From Gadus chalcogrammus (Eukaryota; Chordata; Actinopteri; Gadiformes; Gadidae): a stretch of DNA of 64,000 nt. The position numbers were made by a program, and so were the translations under genes. Below, piece after piece: positions 20,147-31,325 of the stretch; position 1 is the stretch's first letter; each line of letters begins with the position of its first letter. The notes under the pieces were generated by a model that had not been told where the DNA came from, made no database searches, and was given only the letters and a program-made list of their open reading frames with translations. The DNA lies in the NCBI RefSeq assembly GCF_026213295.1, contig NC_079415.1, positions 19,616,237-19,680,236 of the forward strand. The letters are read 5' to 3'.

Positions 20147-21527
20147 ATGGCGGCGCGCACGCTCGCAGCGGCTTATAACGGCTCTTCCCTTTCGGTGCTT
20201 TATTTGTTTTTTATGCTTTTATTTACGTTTTTGTTTGTGTCTACTACGCAAGGAAACAATTGCTACAGTAGACCGGCTTTACTGGACGTTGGTTTCCACA
20301 GAAAATCACCGGTCACAGCCGACTTTCACTGCCACAACAACATCCCGGACGAGATAGTGAGACCACCAGGCTCTCCGTGGATCGTAATCAGCTGCGGCAG
20401 GCGGCGCCGACGGAGAAGGGAGAGGAAGCAGAAGCGGGGACGTCGCTCCGGCCTCCTGGCAAGACTGAGGAAAGACCCACATAAGCCTCCTCTACCGAGT
20501 ATGTTCCTCTCCAACGCAAGATCTCTGACCCACAAAATGGACGAGCTGGAACTACTCGCCAACGGTAACCGCTATGTACGAGACTGTTGCGTGTCTGTAA
20601 TATCTGAGACATGGCTTCACCCGTCGATCCCGGACGCAGCCGTACAGCTGGGGGGGGCGCACCGTCCACCGCTGGGATCGCAACAAAGACTCCGGTAAGA
20701 GCAGAGGAGGTGGTTTGTGCATCTTTATACACAACAGCTGGTCTATAAACACAACAACTATAGACACACACTGCTCCCCGGACTTAGAGTACATTACAGT
20801 TAAATGTCGCCCATTTTTTCTGCCCAGAGAGTTAACAGTAGTGCTAATCACGGCTGTTTACATTATTCCCGATGCCAACGTTGGCATAGCTCTCTCTCTA
20901 CTGCTAAAAGCCATAAACACTCAGCAGCGTGCTCACCCCAACGGTGTTCACATCATAGCTGGTGATTTTAATCAGGCAAACTTAAAGTCTGTCCTGCCGA
21001 AGTTTTATCAGCACGTGATGTTTCCGACCAGAGGGAAAAACACATTGGACCATGTTTACACTAACATTAAACATGCTTACAGGGCCATACCAATACCTCA
21101 CTTAGGCCAGTCAGACCACCTCTCTCTGCTCCTTACCCCTGCATACACCCCTCTCAGGAGAAGTGCACCACTACAGACCAAAACCATCACCACGTGGCCT
21201 CAGGATGCACTTTCCCAACTACAAGACTGTTTCCTGCACACCGAGTGGGATGTTTTTAAACACCAGGACCTGGCTGTCCACACAGAATCTGTACTTTCCT
21301 ACATCAAGTACTGCGTGGGAAACGTCACAGTGGACAAACGCATTTGTGTGTTCCCCAACCAGAAGCCCTGGATGACCAGCCAGGTCCGGACGCTCCTCAA
21401 GGTCCGCAACGCCGCCTTCAGGTCTGGAGACAGAGAGCAGTACAGCGCTGCTAGAGCCGACCTGAGGAGGGGAATTAAGAAGGCAAAGGCGGACTACAGG
21501 AGGAAAAATAGAGGATCACCTCTCTGA
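20147..21527 (+). pseudogene. LINE apurinic endonuclease region, frameshifted
   Basis: Two frames, 20147-20698 and 20715-21527, together cover the N-terminus and APE-type endonuclease. Visible landmarks: a hydrophobic segment at residues about 17-37 of the first frame; a very basic run (RRRRRRR, about residues 83-90); SMFLSNARSLTHKMDELEL at the endonuclease start; SVISETWL; in the second frame IIAGDFNQANL and GQSDHLSLLL, the catalytic D-x-N and SDH motifs. The frames are joined by a frameshift at about 20695-20715, and a further shift at 21527-21544 separates the RT. Dead as written. Confidence 0.75.
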
Positions 21528-21543
21528 AAACAACCCACGGCAA

Positions 21544-22995
21544 GTGTGGCAAGGCATTCAACAGTTGACAAACTACAGGGGACGCAACACCACAACTGTG
21601 AACTCAAGTATCTCGCTGGCAGAAGAACTGAACTTCTTCTTTGCCCGCTTCGAGACATCAAGGACATCACAGACCTCAGCTTCATCACCGCCCCAGCCCC
21701 CACCAGCTCACAGCACCCACTCACTGACTGTACAGGTGCAGGATGTGAGACGTGTGCTTAGTGGAGTCAACCCCAGGAAAGCTGCCGGATCAGACGGACT
21801 TCCTGGGAAGGTCCTCAAGGGCTGTGCTGACCAGCTCTCACAGGTCTTCACAACAATTTTCAACCTCTCCCTGACACAGGCCATTATCCCAGCCTGTCTG
21901 AAGTCCTCCACCATCATCCCCGTACCCAAGAAATCAGCACCGGACCCTCTGAATGACTACCGCCCAGTAGCACTCACACCCATCATTATGAAGTGCTTCG
22001 AGCGGCTGGTCCTACACCACATAAAAGCCTACCTCCCCCCCACCTTAGATCCTCACCAGTTCGCTTACAGAGCGAACAGATCCACCGAGGACGCCATTGC
22101 CATAGCCAGTCACCTGGAACACCGGGAGAGCTACGTCAGGATGCTCTTCATTGACTACAGCTCAGCCTTCAACACCATCATCCCGGCTATCCTGGTCTGC
22201 AAACTGTCAGCCCTGGGTCTCGACCCGCTCACCTGTTCTTGGATTAGTGACCTCCTCACAAATCGACCCCAGAAGGTGAAACTCGGTCCCCACTTCTCCT
22301 CCACCCGCACCCTCAGCACAGGCTCTCCACAGGGGTGTGTGCTGAGCCCACTCCTGTACTCTCTGTACACCTTCGACTGCAGTCCCACCCACCCCAGCAA
22401 CACCATAGTGAAGTTCGCGGACGACACAACTGTGGTGTGACTGATCTCAGAGGGAGACGAGTCTGCCTACAGGGATGAGATCCTGAAGTTAACATCGTGG
22501 TGTTCAGACAACAACCTGGCATTGAACATCACAAAAACTAAGGAGATCATCCTGGACTTCAGGAAAAGCAGAGCAGACCCGGCTTCCCTCTACATCAACG
22601 GTGACCGTGTAGAGAGAGTCCACTCCTTCCGCTTCCTGGGCACCATGATCTCTGCTGGCCTCTCCTGGACTGCCAACACGGTGGCGGTCGTCAAGAAGGC
22701 TCAGCAGCGGCTTCACTTCCTCAGGGTGCTCAGGAGGAACAACGTGGGAGAGAAGCTGCTGGTGACCTTCTACCGCTCCACCATCGAGAGTCTTCTGACG
22801 TTCTGTATCTCAGTGTGGTTTTCACAGTGCACTGAGGCAGAGCGGAAGAAACTCCAGGGAGTGGTAAACACCGCACAGAGGATCACTGGCTGCCCCCTTC
22901 CCCTCCCTGAAGGACATATACATCTCCCGCTGCCTAAGCAGAGCGGAGAGAATCACAAAGGACAGCTCCCACCAGTGTTGCCAGGTGTACGATAA
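21544..22995 (+). pseudogene. LINE reverse transcriptase, one internal TGA stop
   Basis: The frame shows RKAAGSDGLPGKVLKGC, VPVPKKSAPDPLNDYRPVAL, FIDYSSAFNTI, STGSPQGCVLSPLLYSLY and FADDTTVV, the ordered palm motifs of a non-LTR RT with an intact FADD catalytic box. An in-frame TGA at 22438-22440 follows immediately, and the same frame reopens and runs to 22995. A frameshift near 22905 precedes the hAT insertion at 22973; homologous C-terminal coding (a frame containing FHLFDLMPSGRRYRSIR) resumes at 23938. Without stop, shift and insertion the RT would be near full length. Confidence 0.85.
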
Positions 22996-23929
22996 TTATC
23001 GTAATTGTACGATAATTTGGCCCTCTGTACGATGTACGATCAATAATCCCAAAAAAGGCCAAAAATACGATAATTTGACCAGTCAGTGAATGTGTGGTTG
23101 TAATATGTTGTAATCAGCCTGTCGCAACTGTTTTTTTGTGAACCCTGAAGGCATCTCTTTCCATGTGACAAATTTCAAGCCAATCGTGCTTTTCTAAATG
23201 TGAGCTTGCCTCAGAACAACGGCAATGATTGGCTGAATAGTCCGCTGCGCCCGCCCCAGGAAAAAAAAAAAAAAGAAAAGAAGAAGAAGCAGAGTACAAT
23301 ATCTTTATTTGAGTTTTAAGCACCATAGCAAAGAGAAATACGGTCTTTGACATTCCTGCAACATGTCAACATATGTCCGCTGCCTTACTATGTTCAGAAC
23401 AGAACATAAAATAAAATCACATAGAACTGCACTTTATTTTAAGTTAGAACCTGGTGTAGGCACTTTTAAGTTTTCATAAGTGCAGTTTTTGTTTATTTTA
23501 TGAATTGTTGTCATTTTGAGGACAGAGACAATGTTGTTTCTCTGATAATAAAATTTCAATCTGTGAAACCAGATCTTTATTTTCTTGTCAGTTATCATGA
23601 ATACTATTTCCCTTTTAAACCTGGTGCTATGTCTATTTCCTAACAGTGGGTGGCCTCCAGGCCTCATGATTTGGCTCATTAGTTCCCACCCGTCATTGTT
23701 TATGGGGGACACGTTAGCCTAACGCAACTGTGGGGCTGCTGATGAATCCATTCCGTACCAACGCAAAGCCGTGAGTGCCCGTTAGATGCTATTCAACACT
23801 CGAGTGACTATATAGCGCATCAATAGCCACCTTATTTTGATTATGACGGGTGTACGATAATTTCCCTAAAAATACGATAATTTTATGTCTCTGGTACGAT
23901 AATCCTACATTTCCCACCTGGCAACACTG
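22973..23929 (-). mobile_element. hAT element, copy 1, perfect TSD GCTCCCAC
   Basis: Terminus CAGTGTTGCCAGGTG and its inverse at 23929, flanked by GCTCCCAC at 22965-22972 and 23930-23937. Subterminal sequence is packed with TACGATAA / TTATCGTA motifs, the kind of repeated subterminal motif bound by hAT transposases. Non-autonomous. A second copy lies at 42965-43923 in opposite orientation. It contains a 92-codon frame on minus (23434-23712) starting MSPINNDGWELMSQIMRPGG. Confidence 0.93.
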
Positions 23930-24303
23930 GCTCCCACCCTGGCTTTCACCTGTTCGACCTGATGCCCTCTGGCAGGCGCTATAGGTCCATAAGAACCAGG
24001 TCTTCACGGTTCAGAGACAGCTTCTTCCCAAAAGCTGTATCCACCCTGAACACACACATGCACTGACCCCCGACTGACTGACCCCCCCCTTACCTCCCAC
24101 TGCTGTATTGTACTTTACTTTATTTTACTTTATTATTTATTTTACATTATTTACATTTCTATTTGGTATACTGTTGTTCTTGTTCTATTTATATATTTAT
24201 TTATTTTCTCGAATGCACCAATTGGGAAAGCTTACTAAAAATGTCGTTGTACTTGACTCGTGCAGTGACAATAAAAGGCTTTCTATTCTATTTTTCTATT
24301 CTA

Positions 24304-25236
24304 ATCCATACCTCGGATAAAATCAGACACTACCAGCTTTTGTATTATGACTTTATATGCCCCAGATAATTAAAGTGGCATTGCTAACTATTAAAAATAC
24401 ATATTTCTCTGTTTAAATTAATATTGCTTTCACGGGACTCAACTTGTGTGAGTCATGTTGATTTAAGATAAGATTAATAAACGAGGCGATGAATGGGTTT
24501 TAATCAAAGACCTCACTTCATATAACTGTAATGCATAATATGTAACCCTTTTGTACGTAATGCTTGAATTACTGTATGGAATGTATTTTGGACATCGTGG
24601 GCGTGAACGTCAAGGGCCCGTAGTTTAGAGCATGGTGATTGGCCAAGGACATCTTAGGGGAGGACACACAATTAGGATATAAAGCGGAGCTCCGAGACTG
24701 TCCGCGTGTTCTTATTCCGCATAACTGAAATTCTCCACATGCCCCGATCTATAATGGTTTTCACGTCTTTCGATGCTTTTATCCTCCCCTTGGAATAAAG
24801 CGGTGGAGCAGTGAGATTGCCATGTCTGTAACGGACTTCCAAGTGCGGTTGGTGACGTAAATCATTCGCGTCGAGAGCAGAGAAGAACTGTAGTTCACAA
24901 AGCGGCCCCACTTTGTGAATTACAAAGTAGTTGTAGTACCTTAACCGATTGTTCCATACAAATTGTTAACGATTTAACAACTTCAACATCTGCTATTACT
25001 GTAGTTTTTTTTTGTAGGACTTACTAGGTCATGGGCTAATTACCTTTCACAGAGGGAAAACCATCTACACCACTTGCCATTGATTTCTATGCATTCACTG
25101 ATCTTTACAGATGGGTTTTTTTTAAGCCATTGAATTGAATTTCTCTGCCCTGCAACACATTATAAGCTACACATGTTTGTTAAATGAGAAATATGCTCTA
25201 GGTCACATTGAAACAGTAATTATACAAACATTATAC
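24304..25236. other. Spacer with a fragment of the foldback family
   Basis: 24690-24930 resembles the central part of the foldback element at 53801-54540: CTCCACATGCCCCGA, GGTTTTCAC..CTTTC.ATGCTTTTATCCTC, GTAGTTCACAAAGCGGCC. The rest is AT-rich and featureless. Confidence 0.6.
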
Positions 25237-25425
25237 TGTAGTGTCGAGAGACGGGAGTCGGAGGAGTATCCAGCACAAAGTTTTAATGAACACAACACAA
25301 TAAAACGTACATTCGTAAAGTCAAACCGGACTGAACTGGACGGTCATTCCGTCCGCTAAAAGGGTCCGTGCTAAACACGCCCCCCACCCATAGTTCCGTG
25401 GGTGAATTATGTTAACCACCACACA
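25237..25425 (-). repeat. Gypsy 3' LTR
   Basis: In element sense it begins TGTGTGGTGG and ends CACTACA. It differs from the partner LTR by about seven substitutions plus a short indel over about 190 bp, suggesting an old but not ancient insertion. Flanking host duplications are not evident (ATAC against ACCA). Confidence 0.85.
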
Positions 25426-25439
25426 AGCCCCCCCAGAAT

Positions 25440-26132
25440 TCACACATAGTCAAAGTCCTCGTGACGGGAAGGGGCGACGACCCGACCCCGTCTCGAGCGG
25501 ATGACAGGGGCCGAGGAAGAGGAAGCAGCAGGCATGTCGGCGCCGTCCAGCACCCCGGAGGTCCTGGGGGTCAACAAGGTCGCTGGAGTCTCAGGCGGTG
25601 CAGGCGGACATCCCCGGCGTGGGGGTTGCGCCACCTCCACCGGTCTGGAAATGTCCACGTTAGCCGGCTTAACCCTATCCCAGGAAACGGTCTCAGGCCT
25701 ACCCCCGACGTCCACCACCAGGCACTTGTCTCCGTGGCTCAAAACCCTGAACGGGCCATCGTAAGGAGGGCGTAGGGGACCACGGTGGGCGTTGTGGCGA
25801 ATGAAAACATATTCCACCGTGAGCAGATCGGGGGGCATGCGGAAAGTGGGAGTGCCGTGTTGCGACGTGGGAATAGGCGCGAAAACCTTAGCGTTTTCCA
25901 GCAGGGAGAAACGTTGTCTGGCCGCCGACCAGGGAACCGAGGCGTCAGGAATAAAATCGCCTGGCACTCGTAGGGCCTGCCCGTAGACCAGCTCCGCCGA
26001 AGAGGACCGCAGGTCCTCCTTAGGGGCGCACCTGAGGCCGAGCATCACCCATGGCAGCCTATCTACCCAGTCGCCGTCCTTCAAGCTGGCCCGTAGGGCT
26101 GCCTTCATGGAATGGTGGAAACGTTCGCACAA
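25440..26132 (-). pseudogene. Gypsy integrase C-terminal part, after frameshift
   Basis: The frame begins [20 protein letters not shown], carrying the third catalytic acidic residue (E of CERF), and runs through the integrase C-terminus (GPFRVLSHGDKCLVVDVGGR, the GPF-type module) to a proline-rich tail ending EDFDYV just before the purine tract. It is shifted relative to the upstream pol frame at about 26130, where YHPQA should run directly into the (N/S)G..ERF segment; a few bases appear lost. Confidence 0.85.
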
Positions 26133-28102
26133 GCCTGGGGATGATAGGCGGTAGTGCGGTGCAGCTTGACCCCCAACCCCTCAGCCACCGCGTTCCAGAC
26201 TTCCGAGGTGAACTGCGAGCCCCGATCCGAGGAGAGGTCTGAAGGAGTCCCAAAGCGCGCGACCCATGTGCCGATGAACGCGCGCGCCACGTCAGAAGCC
26301 GACGTCGAGGAGAGGGGAACAGCTTCAGGCCAGCGGGTCGTCCTGTCGACCATGGTGAAGAGGTAGGTGAACCCGTGAGAGGAGGGAAGCGGTCCCACCA
26401 GGTCGACGTTGACGTGGTCGAACCTCCTTTCGGGAACTGTAAACTCTCCAAGGGGGGCCTTAATATGGCGGTGCACCTTGGACCGTTGACAGTCAACGCA
26501 TGAGCTGACCCAAGCACTAACGTCCTTTCTAAGCCCCTGCCACACAAACCTCTGGGAAACCAATTTCACAGACGGCTTCCTGCCGGGGTGGGAAAGCCCA
26601 TTCAACGCCTCAAAAACGGGCCGGCGCCAGGACACCGGGACCAGCGGTCGAGGCTGGCCTGTGGAGACGTCGCACCATAGCCTCACGTCCGAGCCGCCAG
26701 CCGCGACCTCCTCCAAGCGCAATCCCGTGTCCGAATCCCTCAGGGCCTGGACCCCATGGTCGGAGGCCTGGTCAACGCTCATGCGGACGTAATCCAGGCC
26801 CAGTTGGACGGCCCCGATGACCGTTCTCGAGAGGCAGTCTGCAACCACGTTAGACTTGCCAGCAATGTGTCGGATGTCCGTGGTGTACTCAGAGATGTAC
26901 GCAAGCTGACACTGCTGGCGGGCAGACCACGGCTCCGCCACCTTGGACATGCAGAATGTCAGAGGCTTGTGATCCACGAAAGCCGCAAACTCTCGTCCTT
27001 CCAGGAGGAACCGGAAATGGCGGATCGCCTGCCAGAGTCCAAGGAGTTCCCTGTCGAACGCGCTGTATTTGCGCTCCCTGGTGGTCAACTGGTGACTGAA
27101 AAAGGCGAGCGGCTGCCAGGCACCATCGACCCATTGCTCGTGCACTGCGCCGACGGTGTAGTCAGACACGTCGGTGGTGATGGCGATGGGGGCATCATGC
27201 GACGGATGGGCCAACATGGCGGCTTTGCCCAAGGCGGCCTTCGTGGCCTCGAACGCCTTCTCCCTCTCCGCCGTCCAGTCGACAGCCTGGCCAGGGGACT
27301 TGTCCTTGAGAGCCCCGTACAGCGGGCGCATGACGTGAGCTGCCTGGCGGATGAACCGGTGGTAAAACATCACCATCCCCAGGAATTCCCGGAGCGCCCG
27401 AGCCGCGTGTGGGCGGGGGAAAGCAGAAATTGCCTCCACCTTCGAAGGAAGAGGGGCGGCCCCCTCTTTGTTGATGAGATGCCCCAGGAAGTGGATGGAG
27501 GACAACCCGAACAGGCACTTCGCCGGGTTGATGATTAGCCCGTGCTGGTCGAGCCTCATGAAGAGGTTGCGTAGGTGACCCTGGTGCTCCTTTTCGGAGG
27601 AGCTGGCGACCAGGATGTGGTCCAAATAAACGAAAACGAAGGGCATCTCCCTGAGCGCCGAGTCCATTAACCGCTGGAAGGTCTGAGCCGCGTTCTTGAG
27701 CCCAAACGGCATACGCAGGAACTCGAATAACACGAACGGCGTCACCCCCTCTGTCTTGGCGATGTCCGAGGGATGCACCGGCACCTGGTGGTAACCGCGC
27801 ACCAGGTCCACCTTCGAGAAGACCTGCTTGCCCGCCAGGTGTGCTGAGAAGTCCTGGATGTGTGGGATTGGGTAGCGGTCGGGCGTGGTAGCGTCGTTCA
27901 GGCGGCGGTAATCCCCAAAAGGTCGCCACCCGCCGTCTGGCTTGGGAACGATGTGGAGTGGTGAGGCCCAGGGGCTGTCCGAGCGGCGGATGATGCCCAG
28001 GCGCTCCATGTGGGCGAACTCCGACCTAGCGACTTTCAGCCTGTCAGGGTTGAGTCGTCGGGCCCTAGCGTAGACGGGTGGGCCCTTGGTGTCTATATGA
28101 TG
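26133..28102 (-). pseudogene. Gypsy pol: RT, RNase H, integrase (YLDH active site)
   Basis: In order: RT with [52 protein letters not shown] and [11 protein letters not shown]; RNase H with [28 protein letters not shown] and FVDHKPLTF; integrase with [11 protein letters not shown]...CVDCQRSK zinc module, VNVDLVGPL and LSSDRGSQF. The RT box reads YLDH instead of YLDD (codon at 27619-27617 is CAC), removing a metal-binding aspartate. The frame begins inside the hAT at 28177, but Gypsy homology starts at about 28102. Long and otherwise open, about 655 codons. Confidence 0.88.
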
Positions 28103-28465
28103 CTCTATACCAGTGATTCTTAAACTAGGGGTCGCGACCCCAAATGGGGTCCCGAAAAACTTCCGTGGGGTCGCCAATTATTATGACCCAAATTATTAAT
28201 ATGCCAGGTGAAACAAAGGAAAATAATATTTTCCCGAAAAATAATAATCCGGAAAAAAAATCGGCCTTTTTCTTACACTTTTCCTCTTTACACGCAGTTA
28301 AGTCGGGAAGAGAGAAAATATGTTTTCGTCTTTCAACGGTCTTTCGTCTTTTAAATCTGGTTCAGCCAATGGGCTACTCCGCTGATAGAAGCTATTTAAC
28401 TATCTGCTCCCGCCGCCATTTGAAGTAGAACAAAATAAAAACACATAGGTAGCCTACATGCCAAA

Positions 28466-30275
28466 ATGGAGAGGTGGCTGCTTAATAAATCGAACAAAAG
28501 CTCGGAAGTGCCATCTACCAGTACGTCTACTCCTCCGCGATCCTCGGAGGAGGATCGCTTGTCCCACCGGCCTGGGACAAGTCTACAGGCCGGTGAGAAT
28601 AAAAAGGAACAAACGAGGCGTCGGCATTATCAGAAAGAATTTCTGAAATATGGATTCACTTGCCAAGTAAAAGGTAACCTCGACCACCCACAATGCGTGA
28701 TTTGCGGCGATGTTCTGGCGAATGAGAGCTTAAAACCTGTCAAACTGAAACGACATCTCGAAACCCGCCATCCCGAGGAAGCTACGAAACAAATGACTTT
28801 CTTTCTGCGAAAAGAAGCTGCCCTGCAAGGTCAGAAGACCGCAGTGCATGAGCAAGCAACCTTGCCCGCCAAAGCCTTGGCAGCTTCCTACGAAGTGGCC
28901 CACCTTGTGGCAAAAGCACAGAAGCCACACACAATTGCCGAAAGCCTCATCCTCCCTGCAGCAATTGCGATGACCATGTCAGATAATCAAGAGAGTAAAA
29001 AACGGCATGTTTTCTTTACAGTTCGATGAGTCTACTGACGTGACAAGTGTCGCACAATTGTTGGTGTTTGTTCGCTACAGTTATGAAGGAAAACTTCACG
29101 AAGACATGCTGTTCTGCTCTCCGATGGAAGGAAGGTGTACCGGCAGTGACATTTTTAATTGTCTCAATGGTTGGATGGAAGACGCAGGGCTGCAATGGGC
29201 CAACTGCCTAAGCATATGCACAGACGGTGCGGCAGCTATGTTGGGGAAAAATAAAGGGCTGAAAGCAAAGGTCCTTAGCGTTGCACCACATGCCAAGTTC
29301 ACCCATTGCATTATCCACAGAGAAGCCCTGGCATCCAAGACACTTGAGCCCAAGCTTAACAATGTTCTCCAGACAGCAATTCAAATGGTGAATTTCATCA
29401 AATCTCGCCCACTCAATACTAGACTCTTCACCCTTCTCTGTCAGGAAATGGGGTCTTCACACGAATCCCTTCTTTTCCATTCTGAAGTTAGGTGGCTTTC
29501 ACGGGGCAAGGTTCTCACACGCCTGTTAGAGTTGCGAAGCGAGGTGCGCACCTTCCTCTCAGACGCAAACTCTGCTTTTGCGCACCATCTCACTGACTCG
29601 GAATGGATAGCCCGTCTTGCTTATTTGTCATGCATATTCGACAAATTAAATATGCTCAACCTGTCACTACAAGGCCTTAACACTAACATCCTGACCCTCT
29701 CGGACAAAGTGAATGCTTTCACAAAAAAGCTGCAGCGTTGGGCAGTCCGTGCGGAGAGTGGGGATTTTGAGATGTTTTCGGAGCTCCATGACTTTTTGGA
29801 GGAGGAAGACGTGAATGTAAATTCATTGAAGGCCTCCATCAACGTTCATCTCCAAAGCCTCCTCGAAAAATTCCATCAATATTTTCCGACGGGAAATGTG
29901 GAGAATTATGATTGGATACGACAACCATTCACCAGCTGCTCTTCAAACGATCTGTCGTCTGAGCTCGAAGATGCGCTGCTTGAGCTATCCAGGCACCGAA
30001 CCATACAGACATCGTTTGCCTCAAAATCACTGGATGAATTCTGGCTGTCTGTTGCGCAGGAATACCCCAGATTGTCCAAGGCTGCCATGGACATTCTAAC
30101 TCCGTTCGGGTCGACCTATCTGTGCGAGAAGACATTTTCGTCCCTCGCATATATAAAAAATAAATACAGATGTCGGCTCAGCACCGTGGAGGAAAATCTC
30201 TGTGTCGCCGTATGCAGCATTCCTCCTAGAATTAACTTGCTATGTTCACGGAAGCAGGCCCACCCTTCCCATTGA
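28466..30275 (+). pseudogene. hAT transposase (ZBED5/FAM200-like), internal deletion/frameshift
   Basis: Frame 1 (28466-29029) starts MERWLLNKSNKSSEVPSTST. It has a BED-like finger (CVICGDVLANESLKP...LKRHLETRH; C-x2-C, H-x4-H) and ends in FAM200/ZBED5-type sequence (VAHLVAKAQKPHTIAESL). Frame 2 (29007-30275) has FDESTDVTSVAQLLVFVRY, SICTDGAAAMLGKNKG, THCIIHREALASK, WLSRGKVLTRL and the C-terminal dimerisation motif (LTPFGSTYLCEKTFSSLAYI). About 50 residues expected between the frames are missing, so a deletion joined them out of frame near 29000. Catalytic acidic positions in FDES and CTDG are present. Total about 600 codons, close to family size. Confidence 0.85.
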
Positions 30276-30370
30276 AATTGTTAAAGATAGTAAACCAGAA
30301 AAGCGAAATAAAAAAATACCGTTATTGTTCTCGCCATATATATAATTCATGTAACGTTGTAAGCCTAATG

Positions 30371-30371
<1 letters not shown>

Positions 30372-30406
<35 letters not shown>

Positions 30407-30417
30407 GCGTGTGTGTG
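30372..30417. repeat. (GT)n microsatellite in the hAT 3' region
   Basis: GT repeat with GC interruptions, about 46 bp. Confidence 0.95.
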
Positions 30418-30716
30418 CTTTTGTGTGCGCGCGCGCCACGCACATAGCGTTCTGATCCGATAGCGGCTGCCTATTGTTTAATCGTGATTGTTTGGTTTTC
30501 TCGGTTGTTGTTCATATGATAATAAAGCGTATAAAGCGTTATAATAAATAAAACTAATTACTTTGCCTACTATTTTTTGCTTAATTTAGTTGTTAACGTT
30601 TGAGGGGATATTTTGAGTAAGGACTTAGAATGGGTTTGGGGAAAGTGGGGTCGTCAGACCTTACAATACTTTTTTGTGGGGTCGCCTGGGCCAGACAAAA
30701 AGTTTAAGAACCACTG

Positions 30717-31325
30717 CTCTATACCATGTTTCGCCGTGACCGCAGAAAAGGTAGGTCGGGTTATACCGGGGAACTCCCTGAGCTGGCGTTGATATTCGTC
30801 CCCCTCTGAGAGGGAGCTGGAGAGCCCGCCGTAAGCCGCTCGACCGCGGGCACATTCAAACGAGGAGAACGGCCGTGCGTCCACCAGGCGGTTGTTTTTC
30901 ACGTCTACAAGCAGATTGTGCGCACAAAGGAAATCCGCGCCGAAGAGGGGAAAGGAGATGTCGGCCGTGACAAAATCCCAGCTGAATCGCTGGCCTCCAA
31001 AGCACAGGTCCGCGGTCTTTGTACCATACGTGCGGATGGGTGTGTCGTTAGCGGACCTCAACTGTGGACCGTGGACGCCAGGGGCGGTGTCCTCCACCGT
31101 AGCCGGCAGGACGCTCCTCTGAGCGCCGGTGTCGCAAAGAAACTCGCGGCCGGAGAGAGTGTCCCTGATGAACAATAGCCGGGTTGACGTGCCTGCACTC
31201 ACGGCCACTAATGAGCGCAAGCCTTGGCGTTTCCCATCGGCTTGAAGTTGCACGGGGATGGCACCTCTTTGCCTTAGCGCCGAAACGCGCGTGAAAATAG
31301 CACATACCATTGCTGGCACGGCCAT
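30717..31325 (-). pseudogene. Gypsy aspartic protease
   Basis: The minus-strand frame includes FIRDTLSGREFLCDTGAQRS with the catalytic D-T-G, then FPLFGADFLCAHNLLVDV, which resembles the second protease motif (ILG.DFL). It is cut at 30717-30724 by the hAT target duplication, and its natural continuation is the RT frame at 28102. Upstream it is separated from gag by a frameshift. Confidence 0.85.

Larger units (their letters stand above)
20147..24303 (+). mobile_element. LINE (jockey/L2/Rex1-like group), split by a hAT element
   Basis: Endonuclease, reverse transcriptase and 3' tail are all in plus orientation. The tail ends ACAATAAAAGG followed by imperfect TTCTA repeats (24280-24303), as expected of L2/CR1-group LINEs. 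The ORF is broken by at least three frameshifts and one in-frame stop, and a 957-bp hAT interrupts it at 22973-23929. Exact clade is unsettled without a tree. Confidence 0.8.
28111..30716 (+). mobile_element. ZBED-type hAT transposon, perfect TSD CTCTATAC
   Basis: Terminus CAGTGATTCTTAAACTAGGG and inverse end AGTTTAAGAACCACTG, flanked by CTCTATAC at 28103-28110 and 30717-30724. It inserted between protease and RT of the minus-strand Gypsy. It contains a nearly full transposase gene on plus, a GT microsatellite (30372-30417) and AATAAA signals. Size is 2606 bp. Confidence 0.95.

Noticed and set aside
26756..27538. Long plus-strand frame opposite Gypsy pol (also minus-strand frames opposite 38101-41712)
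   Set aside because: Antisense shadows of GC-rich pol coding; no motifs, while the opposite strand has ordered RT/RNase H/IN domains.
28105..28177. Start codon of Gypsy pol at 28177
   Set aside because: It lies inside the hAT insertion; Gypsy homology begins at about 28102 beside the target duplication.
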